Below, one piece after another: positions 1-6,510 of a stretch of 11,039 nt of DNA. Source of the stretch: Alistipes sp. UBA943 (GTDB lineage: Bacteria > Bacteroidota > Bacteroidia > Bacteroidales > Rikenellaceae); contig DBDB01000044.1 of NCBI GenBank assembly GCA_002293345.1, positions 1-11,039 of the forward strand. Reading direction: 5' to 3'. Each line of letters opens with the position of its first letter. Within the stretch, counting starts at the first letter, position 1. Both the position numbers and the translations under genes were made by a program. The notes under the pieces are model-generated. The model made no database searches. It was not told the DNA's origin and was given only the letters and a program-made list of their open reading frames with translations.

Positions 1-189
1 GACGTTTCCAATTTGCCATATAGTTGGCTGACCCACTTGGCGACACATCCCTATACTTTAGAGGAGTTCTACACAGAACTGGTTCAGCTCTTCATACCCT
101 CTTCAGGTGACTTTGGCGCTATGATCAAAGCTTCGAAATACATGGAGCCTTACCGTCATTGGGAAGCTAATAATACAAGAGATAAGTGA
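1..189 (+). CDS. 3' end of an unrecognised gene (partial)
   Basis: Frame 1 is open from the window edge and ends at TGA 187-189, giving 62 residues of C-terminus that end in NNTRDK. The start lies outside the window, so length and domains are unknown. The tail is rich in aromatic and acidic residues (for example HPYTLEEFYTELV) and has no signal or membrane segment. I do not recognise the family. The stop overlaps the ATG of the next gene (TGATG), so the two are probably translationally coupled. By analogy with the following small ORF/lipoprotein pair, it could be the C-terminal effector part of a larger secreted protein whose partner is the lipoprotein. That is inference from gene arrangement only. 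Confidence 0.6.
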   Translation, partial: DVSNLPYSWLTHLATHPYTLEEFYTELVQLFIPSSGDFGAMIKASKYMEPYRHWEANNTRDK

Positions 190-803
190 TGAAAAAGTTG
201 ATATATATACTGACTTGGTCGGCTGTCTGCTTTTTAGGTTGTGGAGGTAAAGAGACTCGTAATGATTTCAAATGCGCATGTAGCAAAGAGGTTGAGTTGA
301 ACTCATGCGACAAAATAGTTGTATGTGGAGGTACGGAGTGTAAGTGTAGGTACGAATACCCGCCTTCATTTGTCGGTGCCGGCATCACCTGTTATAGATG
401 GATCAATGAGAGTGACCATCAAATAAAACTTTCGTGTCAAAGTGTATTCGACGGGGATCTGTCATTCGAAAATGAGACTATACAATTAGGTACATTCTTT
501 GAGGTGAAAATCGAGGATGAATATTCATCCGTCATCCCTCGTGTAGCTTTGTATAAAATCACAGTTGTTTTTGACGATGATCTGTCAGTGGTTTATGGGA
601 GCACCGGTTCGTATACATCTGTTCGTGAACCCGACGTTATTTATGATAATCCTTTCAACCCCACCTGGGATGAGAATTATGTCTGGAAAGTTTTAAAGAA
701 AGGAGAGGAACCTGCCTACAGTTGGGCCGTCCGCTGGACCTACACGTTCACGAACGCGGATTACGAGGCGGCGAGGGCGATCAGTGAGGCGCAGGGCGAA
801 TAA
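189..803 (+). CDS. Cysteine-rich predicted lipoprotein, paralogue of the one at 1152
   Basis: A 204-aa protein with a short basic N-terminus, a hydrophobic stretch and a lipobox-like FLG-C18, so it is probably exported and lipid-anchored. A GTG directly before the chosen ATG would add one residue; ATG 189 is preferred because it overlaps the upstream TGA. Residues 29-53 hold six cysteines spaced C-x-C-x8-C-x5-C-x4-C-x-C, with two more at 68 and 83, suggesting a small disulfide-bonded domain. From W71 onward it matches the second lipoprotein (W-I/V-N-x-SDH near the start of the shared core, and the identical end WTYTFTNADYEAARAISEA). The body is AT-rich, but the last 20 or so codons are GC-rich and almost identical in DNA to the paralogue. 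I do not know the family. A role as an immunity or binding lipoprotein for the adjacent ORF is a guess from context. Confidence 0.75.
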   Translation: MKKLIYILTWSAVCFLGCGGKETRNDFKCACSKEVELNSCDKIVVCGGTECKCRYEYPPSFVGAGITCYRWINESDHQIKLSCQSVFDGDLSFENETIQLGTFFEVKIEDEYSSVIPRVALYKITVVFDDDLSVVYGSTGSYTSVREPDVIYDNPFNPTWDENYVWKVLKKGEEPAYSWAVRWTYTFTNADYEAARAISEAQGE

Positions 804-817
804 TTGAGGCCGGAACT
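735..817 (+). repeat. 83-bp direct repeat, copy 1
   Basis: This stretch covers the last codons of the first lipoprotein gene, its stop, and the left arm of the terminator. It matches 1554-1636 with three mismatches in 83 bases at an offset of 819 (a multiple of 3), so the reading frame is kept. It is about 60% GC by my count, against clearly AT-rich DNA upstream. Here the match ends within the terminator stem. Confidence 0.9.
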
Positions 818-836
818 CCTAAGTTCCGGCTTTTTT
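809..836 (+). terminator. Rho-independent terminator after first lipoprotein gene
   Basis: A perfect 9-bp stem GCCGGAACT (809-817) with AGTTCCGGC (822-830), loop CCTA, followed by six T (831-836). It sits 5 bases after the stop codon and should end the transcript of the first ORF/lipoprotein pair. Confidence 0.9.
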
Positions 837-849
837 GTTATATTGCGGT

Positions 850-1137
850 ATGGAAACGACAGAATGCAATAATATATTGATACTTGGTGGGTATTCACCC
901 TTGTTTGTGGATTTGAGAGATAGTTTTAATCAGCGTCTTAACACTGGAGGAAGCGTTTATCCCAACGATATGATAAATCGTTTGCCATATCCTGTCATAC
1001 ATGATCTTGCCAAAGCGGGTAATTGGCCAAATTTTAAGGATCACCTTCGATCCTCTCTTTTATCGGCTGGATATACCTCAGCCCAGTATGATGCTTTTAT
1101 TGCAGATTATGACTGGTGGTGGCGCGACAAACACTAA
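850..1137 (+). CDS. Small unrecognised protein, possible orphan toxin tip
   Basis: A 95-aa ORF ending in YDWWWRDKH. There is no signal peptide or membrane segment; it carries many aromatic residues and an alternation of Asp and His that could suit a small enzyme domain, but I cannot name a family. ATG 850 is the first ATG in frame and lies only 13 bases after the T-tract of the preceding terminator, leaving little room for a promoter; a later ATG at 970 is another option. It is followed 14 bases later by a lipoprotein gene. This 'short ORF plus lipoprotein' layout repeats the pair just upstream. The shape fits a displaced C-terminal tip of a polymorphic toxin next to its immunity gene, which is inference and needs a homology search. 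Confidence 0.5.
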   Translation: METTECNNILILGGYSPLFVDLRDSFNQRLNTGGSVYPNDMINRLPYPVIHDLAKAGNWPNFKDHLRSSLLSAGYTSAQYDAFIADYDWWWRDKH

Positions 1138-1151
1138 AAATGTCTCATATT

Positions 1152-1622
1152 ATGAAAAAAACATTATACATACTGTTGTTGTTTGCTTGGTCTTTTGGAG
1201 GTTGTCGCATCAAGGAACATTATGGAGAAGGTTTGCATCTTTGGGTAAACAATAGTGATCACAAAATCACACTGTCAGGATTGGACCATAAGTCAGACGT
1301 TTACTTTCAAACGGAAATGCAATCTGGTCAAAACTTTGAAAGAGAAGTTGGAGGTTTAGGCGATGCACCCCCTCCCTCTCAATTTTACATAGAAATGGTT
1401 ATTATTTTTGATAATGAAATCAAGGTTTCCTATGGATGGCCAGGAATGCCTAAAGATCTTCAGGCGTCAGATGTTGTATACGAAAAAACGTCGTACAATC
1501 TGGCTTGGGATCAAAATTATAATCGCAAGAAATTGGGAAAATACGATTATCAGTGGACCTACACGTTCACGAACGCCGATTACGAGGCGGCGAGGGCGAT
1601 CAGTGAGGCGGAGGACGAATAA
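1152..1622 (+). CDS. Predicted lipoprotein, second paralogue
   Basis: A 156-aa protein. I chose ATG 1152 because it gives a classic signal peptide (MKKTLYILLL) ending at a lipobox-like FGG-C18; a longer frame upstream adds a non-signal extension. It lacks the six-cysteine insert of its paralogue and goes directly into the shared core (W31-V-N-N-SDH). Mid-protein similarity is moderate, for example VIIFDNEI against VVFDDDL, and the two C-termini are nearly identical over 20 residues. Most of the gene is AT-rich, while its 3' end is GC-rich. It is probably co-transcribed with the 95-aa ORF. Function unknown; an exported lipid-anchored partner of the neighbouring small protein is possible. Confidence 0.75.
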   Translation: MKKTLYILLLFAWSFGGCRIKEHYGEGLHLWVNNSDHKITLSGLDHKSDVYFQTEMQSGQNFEREVGGLGDAPPPSQFYIEMVIIFDNEIKVSYGWPGMPKDLQASDVVYEKTSYNLAWDQNYNRKKLGKYDYQWTYTFTNADYEAARAISEAEDE

Positions 1623-1636
1623 TTGAGGCCGGAACT
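1554..1636 (+). repeat. 83-bp direct repeat, copy 2
   Basis: Near-identical to 735-817 (three mismatches). It includes the last codons, the stop, and the GCCGGAACT arm that in copy 1 is the left half of a terminator. In this copy the complementary right arm is missing and a different hairpin begins exactly where the match ends. Confidence 0.9.
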
Positions 1637-1680
1637 AGACAAAAATCCCGAAATGTTTGACATTTCGGGATTTTTGTCTA
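1636..1680 (+). terminator. 20-bp hairpin terminator, probably bidirectional
   Basis: Positions 1636-1655 pair perfectly with 1661-1680 around the loop TTTGA. The GC core (TCCCG/CGGGA) is flanked by A5 on the left and T5 on the right inside the stem, so it can act as a terminator in either direction. It ends the lipoprotein transcript and overlaps the promoter of the ribosomal operon. Confidence 0.8.
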
Positions 1681-1686
1681 CCTTTG
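1656..1686 (+). promoter_or_regulatory. Promoter of rpsF-rpsR-rplI
   Basis: Bacteroidota-type promoter: -33 TTTG at 1656-1659, a 19-base spacer, and -7 box TACCTTTG at 1679-1686. The expected transcript start is near 1691, leaving an AT-rich leader of about 20 bases before ATG 1714. The -33 element is the loop of the terminator hairpin, and the spacer is its right arm. Confidence 0.75.
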
Positions 1687-1713
1687 GGGCCTTATTCACT
1701 AATATATTTTTAT

Positions 1714-2058
1714 ATGAACCATTACGAAACCGTTTTCATCGTCACGCCCGTCCTGTCCGAAACGCAGGTCAAAGAGGTGGCTGACAAATTCCAGGGTGTT
1801 ATCACCGAGAACGGCGGTCAGATCACGAACAGTGAGTCGTGGGGCCTCAAAAAATTGGCCTACCCGATCGACAAAAAGACCACCGGATTCTACTTCCTCG
1901 TCGAATTTTCGGCCGAAGGGAACCTCATCAACGCGCTCGAAACACAGTACCGTCGCGATGAACGTATTATCCGTTTCCTCACCTTCAGACAGGACAAATT
2001 CGCTGTCGAATACTCCGAGAAACGCCGCACCAAACTCGCTAACAAATCACAAGAGTAA
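1714..2058 (+). CDS. rpsF: 30S ribosomal protein S6
   Basis: A 114-aa protein of the usual S6 length. It binds 16S rRNA together with S18 on the platform of the small subunit. It has the typical S6 layout: N-terminal HYETVFIVTP strand, WGLKKLAYPI motif in the middle, GFYFLVEF strand, and RRDERIIRFLT helix/strand near the end. ATG 1714 starts the canonical MNHYET; the open frame further upstream runs into promoter and hairpin sequence. It is first in an operon, 2 bases ahead of rpsR. No ssb or priB gene lies between rpsF and rpsR. Confidence 0.97.
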   Translation: MNHYETVFIVTPVLSETQVKEVADKFQGVITENGGQITNSESWGLKKLAYPIDKKTTGFYFLVEFSAEGNLINALETQYRRDERIIRFLTFRQDKFAVEYSEKRRTKLANKSQE

Positions 2059-2060
2059 TC

Positions 2061-2339
2061 ATGGCACAAGATACCCAGAATCAATCCGAGATCCGTTACC
2101 TGAACCCCGTTTCGGTAGACGTGAAAAAGAAAAAATATTGCCGCTTCAAGAAACTCGGCATCAAGTACGTGGACTATAAAGATGGTGAATTCCTCAAGAA
2201 GTTCCTCAACGAGCAGGGTAAAATCCTCCCCCGCCGCCTGACCGGAACGTCGCAGAAATTCCAAAAGAAAGTGGCACAGGCCGTGAAACGCGCCCGTCAC
2301 CTCGCCATCCTGCCGTTCGTAACCGATTGTATGAAATAA
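2061..2339 (+). CDS. rpsR: 30S ribosomal protein S18
   Basis: A 92-aa basic protein with the S18 core KKKYCRFKKLGIKYVDYKD and KILPRRLTGTS, followed by the basic helix ending RARHLAILPF. It partners S6 on 16S rRNA. It starts 2 bases after rpsF and is followed after 11 bases by rplI, so the three are one transcript. Confidence 0.97.
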   Translation: MAQDTQNQSEIRYLNPVSVDVKKKKYCRFKKLGIKYVDYKDGEFLKKFLNEQGKILPRRLTGTSQKFQKKVAQAVKRARHLAILPFVTDCMK

Positions 2340-2350
2340 TAACGACGACC

Positions 2351-2791
2351 ATGGAAGTAATTTTGATCAAAGATATGGACAACCTCGGTTACGCCAACGA
2401 CATCGTGAGCGTCAAGCCGGGCTATGCGAACAACTACCTCATCCCTCAGGGATTTGCCAAATCGGCTACCGTGGCGGCGAAAAAGGTGTTGGCCGAAAAT
2501 CTCAAACAACGGGCACATAAGGATGCCAAGATTCTTGCCGATGCACAGACACTCGCCACGAAGATCGAAAACCTCGCGTTGACGATCCGTGTGAAGGCCG
2601 AAGATGGTAAACTGTTCGGTACCGTGACGTCCGCCGACCTGGCCGAAGCACTCGCTGCCAAAGGCGTCGAGATCGATCGTAAGAACATCACCGTCGACAG
2701 CGTCAAGGCACTCGGGGAGCACGAAGCATCGGCACGCCTGCATCGTGACGTCCGTGCAGTTGTGAAATTCAACGTTGTTGCTGAAGAGTAA
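2351..2791 (+). CDS. rplI: 50S ribosomal protein L9
   Basis: A 146-aa protein with the L9 N-terminal signature (GYANDIVSVKPGYANNYLIP) that binds 23S rRNA, a long central helix rich in Ala/Lys, and a C-terminal domain containing GKLFGTVTS. ATG 2351 gives the canonical MEVILIKD; the same frame is open from 2327 but that would overlap rpsR. It is the last gene of the operon, followed by a hairpin. Confidence 0.97.
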   Translation: MEVILIKDMDNLGYANDIVSVKPGYANNYLIPQGFAKSATVAAKKVLAENLKQRAHKDAKILADAQTLATKIENLALTIRVKAEDGKLFGTVTSADLAEALAAKGVEIDRKNITVDSVKALGEHEASARLHRDVRAVVKFNVVAEE

Positions 2792-2809
2792 GTTTTTTTA
2801 AGTGAAGTG

Positions 2810-2859
2810 TTTAGAAAGCAGAAAGCCCCGCTCATTGAGCGGGGCTTCTGCTTTCTAAA
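2810..2859. terminator. Long hairpin after rplI
   Basis: A stem of about 24 bp with one bulged base; the GC core GCCCCGCTCA/TGAGCGGGGC is extended by AGAAAGCAG/CTGCTTTCT-type arms. It has no T-tract right after the stem on the plus strand, but the descending arm is T-rich. It is placed as a terminator of the ribosomal operon 18 bases after the stop, and could work in both directions. Confidence 0.65.
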
Positions 2860-2860
2860 A

Positions 2861-2929
2861 CCTTGACACAAGGACCCAACCGTCCCTTTTTTAAAAGCGA
2901 AGGTTTTAAAGAAAAGGGTACAGTTGGGT
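2861..2929. repeat. Two consecutive inverted repeats of unknown role
   Basis: CCTTG (2861-2865)/CAAGG (2869-2873) is followed directly by a long imperfect palindrome: ACCCAAC (2874-2880) with GTTGGGT (2923-2929), CCCTTTT with AAAAGGG, and an AT-rich inner arm around the loop GCGAAGG (2897-2903). Stacked against the rplI terminator, this gives three inverted repeats in 120 bases. It could be an RNA hairpin, a protein-binding site or a scar of mobile DNA. Confidence 0.55.
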
Positions 2930-3016
2930 ATGACAAAGACAGCGATGTAGCGCATTGATTATGAGGGAGTTCAAATTTCAGGGGAAATTTATTTTCAATT
3001 TATTTTCGTGTATCTC

Positions 3017-3048
3017 TTGACAAGGGGTACTTCACGACTATACATTTG
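3017..3048 (+). promoter_or_regulatory. Promoter ahead of structured RNA and phage-type genes
   Basis: TTG at 3017-3019 (within TTGACA), a 21-base spacer, and TACATTTG at 3041-3048, which matches the Bacteroidota -7 consensus TAnnTTTG. The transcript should start near 3054. It is the only convincing promoter I see between rplI and the phage-type block. Confidence 0.65.
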
Positions 3049-3053
3049 CAGCC

Positions 3054-3175
3054 GTATTTCCGATTTTATAGGGCATATTTCGCAACTCCTTGTCATTCGC
3101 TCGGTCATTTAGATCTACTAAACTCCCTCACTCTTTCCTGCGTGCGGTACGAAATATGCTCCTATAAAATCAAAA
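3054..3175 (+). ncRNA. Candidate structured RNA (6S-like or leader RNA)
   Basis: Positions 3062-3082 and 3150-3171 form a 21-bp stem interrupted by a single bulged base (arms begin GATTTTATAGG and CGAAATATGC). They enclose 67 bases containing a smaller TTTAG/CTAAA hairpin around an AGATCT core. A promoter lies directly upstream, and no plausible protein is encoded. A long closing stem with an internal unpaired region is the shape of 6S RNA, which Bacteroidales are known to have. It may equally be a 5' leader of the following operon. The strand is chosen from the promoter; the reverse strand would fold too. I cannot assign a family. Confidence 0.5.
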
Positions 3176-3187
3176 ATCATCAACACC

Positions 3188-3229
3188 TTGTTGACAATCT
3201 GTCGACAACCTATTCACCATCCGTCAACA
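3188..3229. promoter_or_regulatory. Cluster of TGTTGAC-type sites (operator or attenuator)
   Basis: TTGTTGACAA (3188-3197), the perfect palindrome TGTCGACA (3200-3207), and GTCAACA (3223-3229), the exact reverse complement of TGTTGAC, lie within 42 bases just before the first phage-type gene. The last is followed by TTTTATTTA. TGTTGAC can pair with either downstream copy, so this is either a set of repressor half-sites or a switchable RNA hairpin. Confidence 0.4.
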
Positions 3230-3254
3230 TTTTATTTACATAATCCCGTACAGT

Positions 3255-4127
3255 ATGATCATTTCTCTACTGCCGCCCTTCTATGCCTCGATGCAGGGTG
3301 AGCTTCCGTATCGCTTCACCGCCAACTCCGAACCGGAAACCGTCCTCTCGGTACTCAAAGACGACACGGTGATCGCATCCAAACGCTATTACGACACCTA
3401 TGCCGCCCAGATCGACGTCGCTCCGATCATCCGCAAACACCTGCGTTTTGCCCCACCCCAATCGACCGAGATGCTTTACGAACAGACCGACAGGCGTCTG
3501 GCGATCACTGTGGCGGTGGATGGAACGACCTCCGAGACGCGGTGCTTCATCTCGACGTCAAGACCGAGGAATTTCACCGGCTTCCTGACCTCCATGCCGT
3601 GGAAACGGATCATCCGGCGTGGCGACGTCGATGAATTGACACTTTTGTCGATCGGCACGCTCCAATTCTCCATCCACGGCAGCCAGTTGGGTAACGTCCT
3701 CTACTCCGAAACACGTACCGAAACCAACAAAAAGCAACTCCACTTTCGTTTCAATCCCGAACAGTTCCCAGACTACACGCGCTTCTATGTGCAGTTGTAC
3801 GAGGATGAGGAGCTGATCGATCAGATCGAATATGTGGTCGCGGAACCGTTGCCAAACGGATGCCGGTTGGCGTGGCGCACGGATGCCGGATCGGTGGAAC
3901 ATTACACTTTCCCTATTTCGAGAGACAACGTGTTGATCTCCGCATTCGAGCCCAAGGGGATGATCGAGGCCCTGCGGGAGCTTACGGATGCCCCGCAAGT
4001 GTGGCGGACGAGCGACGGGGTCACCTACGAGGAGGTCGAGGTCGTTCGCGATAAGTCGAAAGTCGTACGGCACGGATCGCTCAGCTGCATGGAGGTTGCG
4101 TTTCGTCCCAAAAACACACTGCGATGA
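3255..4127 (+). CDS. Phage tail-associated protein, probable
   Basis: A 290-aa soluble protein without signal or membrane segment. It is rich in predicted beta strands and aromatic/charged residues (for example ITVAVDGTTSETRCFI, HFRFNPEQFPDYTRFYVQLYEDEE), the texture of phage tail-tip or baseplate proteins. I recognise it only in general terms, as the partner that precedes the large tail protein in Bacteroidota prophages. ATG 3255 is the first in frame after the regulatory-looking leader. Its stop overlaps the start of the next gene by 4 bases (ATGA), so translation is probably coupled. Alternative: another virion surface protein. Confidence 0.6.
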   Translation: MIISLLPPFYASMQGELPYRFTANSEPETVLSVLKDDTVIASKRYYDTYAAQIDVAPIIRKHLRFAPPQSTEMLYEQTDRRLAITVAVDGTTSETRCFISTSRPRNFTGFLTSMPWKRIIRRGDVDELTLLSIGTLQFSIHGSQLGNVLYSETRTETNKKQLHFRFNPEQFPDYTRFYVQLYEDEELIDQIEYVVAEPLPNGCRLAWRTDAGSVEHYTFPISRDNVLISAFEPKGMIEALRELTDAPQVWRTSDGVTYEEVEVVRDKSKVVRHGSLSCMEVAFRPKNTLR

Positions 4128-6505
4128 GTACAAGAACCATGAAGTTGACGATCGACGGTGAGACATGTAACCTGAACGCCGAACAACGTGTCCGGTTGAG
4201 CTACCACGCCGATGAGTTGCAAGAGTTGCGGCGCGCCCGAAAGGGATTCACGATTCGTTTGACGTTGCCTGCAACTCCGACGAATGACAAGGTCTTCGGG
4301 CGTGCCACGGACCCGCGTGCGGCCACCGCATTCAACGACACAGTGCACACAGCCGTCTTTTCGGTCGACGGATCACGACTCGTCACGGGTCCCGTGCGGC
4401 TTCTCAGTGCCGAGACCGATGACCCGGAGCATGGCACGGGTACCTACACGGTCGAGATATCGGGACGCACCCCGACGTGGAACACCTACATCGCCACACG
4501 AATGCTCTCCGACCTGGCGGTACCGTTCGTCGAACGGCTGTCTCCCGCGACGATCGTGAACAGTTGGACGAATAGCAGTGGCGTGAAGTTCTTCCCGATA
4601 CATCACGAAAGTCGACCCGCTGCACCGGCATCCGGCGTGGGGCAGATCCAGCGAATGCTCTCCGTGGACGATTACCATCCGTTCATCCGCCTGCAAACGG
4701 CCGTCAATGCACTCTTCCACACGGCCGGATACACGTTGAAAAGCGCGTTCATCAACGCAAGTATGTTCGGTAAGTTGTACATGAGCGGAGCGTACGCGTC
4801 GCGTGACACGACGACGATGCGTCGCAATATGGATTTCCTCGCGCGACGTACCACGAATGCATCCACCACCGCCGACTCTATCGGACGTGTCTATGCGCAA
4901 CCTCACGCCTCGGCAAACTCCATACGCGGTATCGTGCAGACGGTCAATCCGAACGACACGGATCAGTACGGGCAAGCCCTTTCGGACGCCTTCTCGAACA
5001 ACCGTTGCTTCACGGTCGAGGGTGGCGAGTGCCGTTTCACCCCGACGAACGACACGACGGTCGGTTTCGAGTTCCACATTCACTACCTCACCGGCCACCG
5101 AATCGCCTCGCGTACCCGCCTGTCGGGAATCGACGGGGTGTATTTGGGTGACGGTACGGATGTGCGGATGGAACTGCCGAATCCCTATGTGGATCGCGTC
5201 GACGAGTTGCGTCCCAACACGACCTACCGTGCCGTGGTGTTCGATCACGTGCCGGGACAGTCGTACCTCATCACCACCGATGCGAACGGCGCCTCGTTCG
5301 GGGGACAGTTCTTCGGCCGATCACAATTAGTCACCACCCTGGCACACAACAACCTGTCGACCCCCATTCTGTTCTACACGCCCGTCGGATCATCCACGTT
5401 CATCCCCTATCCGGGCGACTGGGCACTGTACGACAGCTGGGTGGGAGAAACGGGACAGAGCGAGGTGGAGATGACGCTACACACGAACCCCGTGGCGATG
5501 TCGGCCGGCGAGACGAAACATTTTTCGGGAATCTACTTCTACGGTGGGGATCCCGGCACATCGTTCACACTGCTGTCCGACACGTCGCTGCGTCCCGATT
5601 TCTCCTCCGCACCGGGGCTGAACAGCGAGATCTTCTTCGCCGACATCGCCCGTCACAATATCCGCCAATGGGAGCTGCTGGATGCCTTGCGTCACCTGTT
5701 CAACTGGCGTATCTTCACGGACGAGGAGTCAAAAACGGTCTATATCGAACCGTCGGATCGCTTCTACACGCTCGGGGCGGAGGTGGATTGGAGCGACAAG
5801 ATCGACGCGTCGCAACCGATCGTCGTACGCGATCTGGCGCAAGAGATGGAACGGACGCGGACGTATCGCTATCGTGCCGGGGATCGTGCAGTGACACGGG
5901 TGAACGAAGCGCTGGGACAGTGGACGTTCGTGAACGATTCGGCCGCGGCGATCGACGATGAGAAATCCGTGTCGAATCCGCTGTTCGCACCGACGGTCAA
6001 CGAGACGGGTTGCTATCCGAACGCCCCATCGGCACGCGTGATGCGTATCGATGAAGGGGACGGCAACAACCGTCATGCGTTCACACCCCGACTGGTCTAT
6101 TATGCCGGCATGGAACGTCTCCCGGAGGGCGAACGGTGGGGATTCCCACACAATACGAATAATTATCCGCTGGCTTTCTTCTCGCTGGCGAACGGTCTGT
6201 CGACGGTGGCACGCAACGGTTTCACCCTCACTTTCGAGAACCTCAACGCCCAAGTCGCGGGACTTCGCACCCACTACAACACGGAGCTGTGGCAGTATCG
6301 TACCGGTAAGGAGATCACACTCTATCTGCACCTGGAACCGAACGACATCGAGAATCTGTTCCATCTCGGCACCTCGGCCGCTTCCGTGGCATCGGTTTTC
6401 AGGTTGCGTATCGACAACTCGATCGTCGAGTGCACGCTCCGCTCCATAGATGACTACGACCCCATCTCCGAATCGACACGATGTGTCTTCATAACCCTTA
6501 ATTAA
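4124..6505 (+). CDS. Large phage tail/baseplate-like protein
   Basis: A 793-aa protein, the largest in the block. The N-terminal part (about residues 1-120) is a compact beta-rich domain with GFTIRLTLPATPTND and a region like a structural hub. The middle contains long Gly/Ser/Thr/Asn-rich beta segments, and about residues 500-560 contain a helical NIRQWELLDALRHLFNWRIF segment followed by TVYIEP, which recalls hub-type tail proteins where a short helix precedes a beta sheet. There are no catalytic motifs, signal peptide or membrane segments. ATG 4124 is chosen because it overlaps the upstream TGA; ATG 4139 is a second option. A likely role is a tail-tip or host-contact component, by texture and position. 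No frameshift interrupts its 2.4 kb. Confidence 0.6.
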   Translation: MSTRTMKLTIDGETCNLNAEQRVRLSYHADELQELRRARKGFTIRLTLPATPTNDKVFGRATDPRAATAFNDTVHTAVFSVDGSRLVTGPVRLLSAETDDPEHGTGTYTVEISGRTPTWNTYIATRMLSDLAVPFVERLSPATIVNSWTNSSGVKFFPIHHESRPAAPASGVGQIQRMLSVDDYHPFIRLQTAVNALFHTAGYTLKSAFINASMFGKLYMSGAYASRDTTTMRRNMDFLARRTTNASTTADSIGRVYAQPHASANSIRGIVQTVNPNDTDQYGQALSDAFSNNRCFTVEGGECRFTPTNDTTVGFEFHIHYLTGHRIASRTRLSGIDGVYLGDGTDVRMELPNPYVDRVDELRPNTTYRAVVFDHVPGQSYLITTDANGASFGGQFFGRSQLVTTLAHNNLSTPILFYTPVGSSTFIPYPGDWALYDSWVGETGQSEVEMTLHTNPVAMSAGETKHFSGIYFYGGDPGTSFTLLSDTSLRPDFSSAPGLNSEIFFADIARHNIRQWELLDALRHLFNWRIFTDEESKTVYIEPSDRFYTLGAEVDWSDKIDASQPIVVRDLAQEMERTRTYRYRAGDRAVTRVNEALGQWTFVNDSAAAIDDEKSVSNPLFAPTVNETGCYPNAPSARVMRIDEGDGNNRHAFTPRLVYYAGMERLPEGERWGFPHNTNNYPLAFFSLANGLSTVARNGFTLTFENLNAQVAGLRTHYNTELWQYRTGKEITLYLHLEPNDIENLFHLGTSAASVASVFRLRIDNSIVECTLRSIDDYDPISESTRCVFITLN

Positions 6506-6510
6506 ACCCT

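Noticed and set aside
3046..3243. 65-aa plus-strand ORF in the intergenic region
   Set aside because: It starts from TTG, runs through the long inverted repeat and the TGTTGAC sites, and has no protein-like features.
4373..5248. Long antisense open frame (291 aa) opposite the large tail gene
   Set aside because: It is a compositional shadow in GC-rich DNA: Arg/His/Val-rich without domain features, and the plus-strand frame is clearly the coding one. The same holds for the antisense frames at 9226-9873 and 5729-6364.
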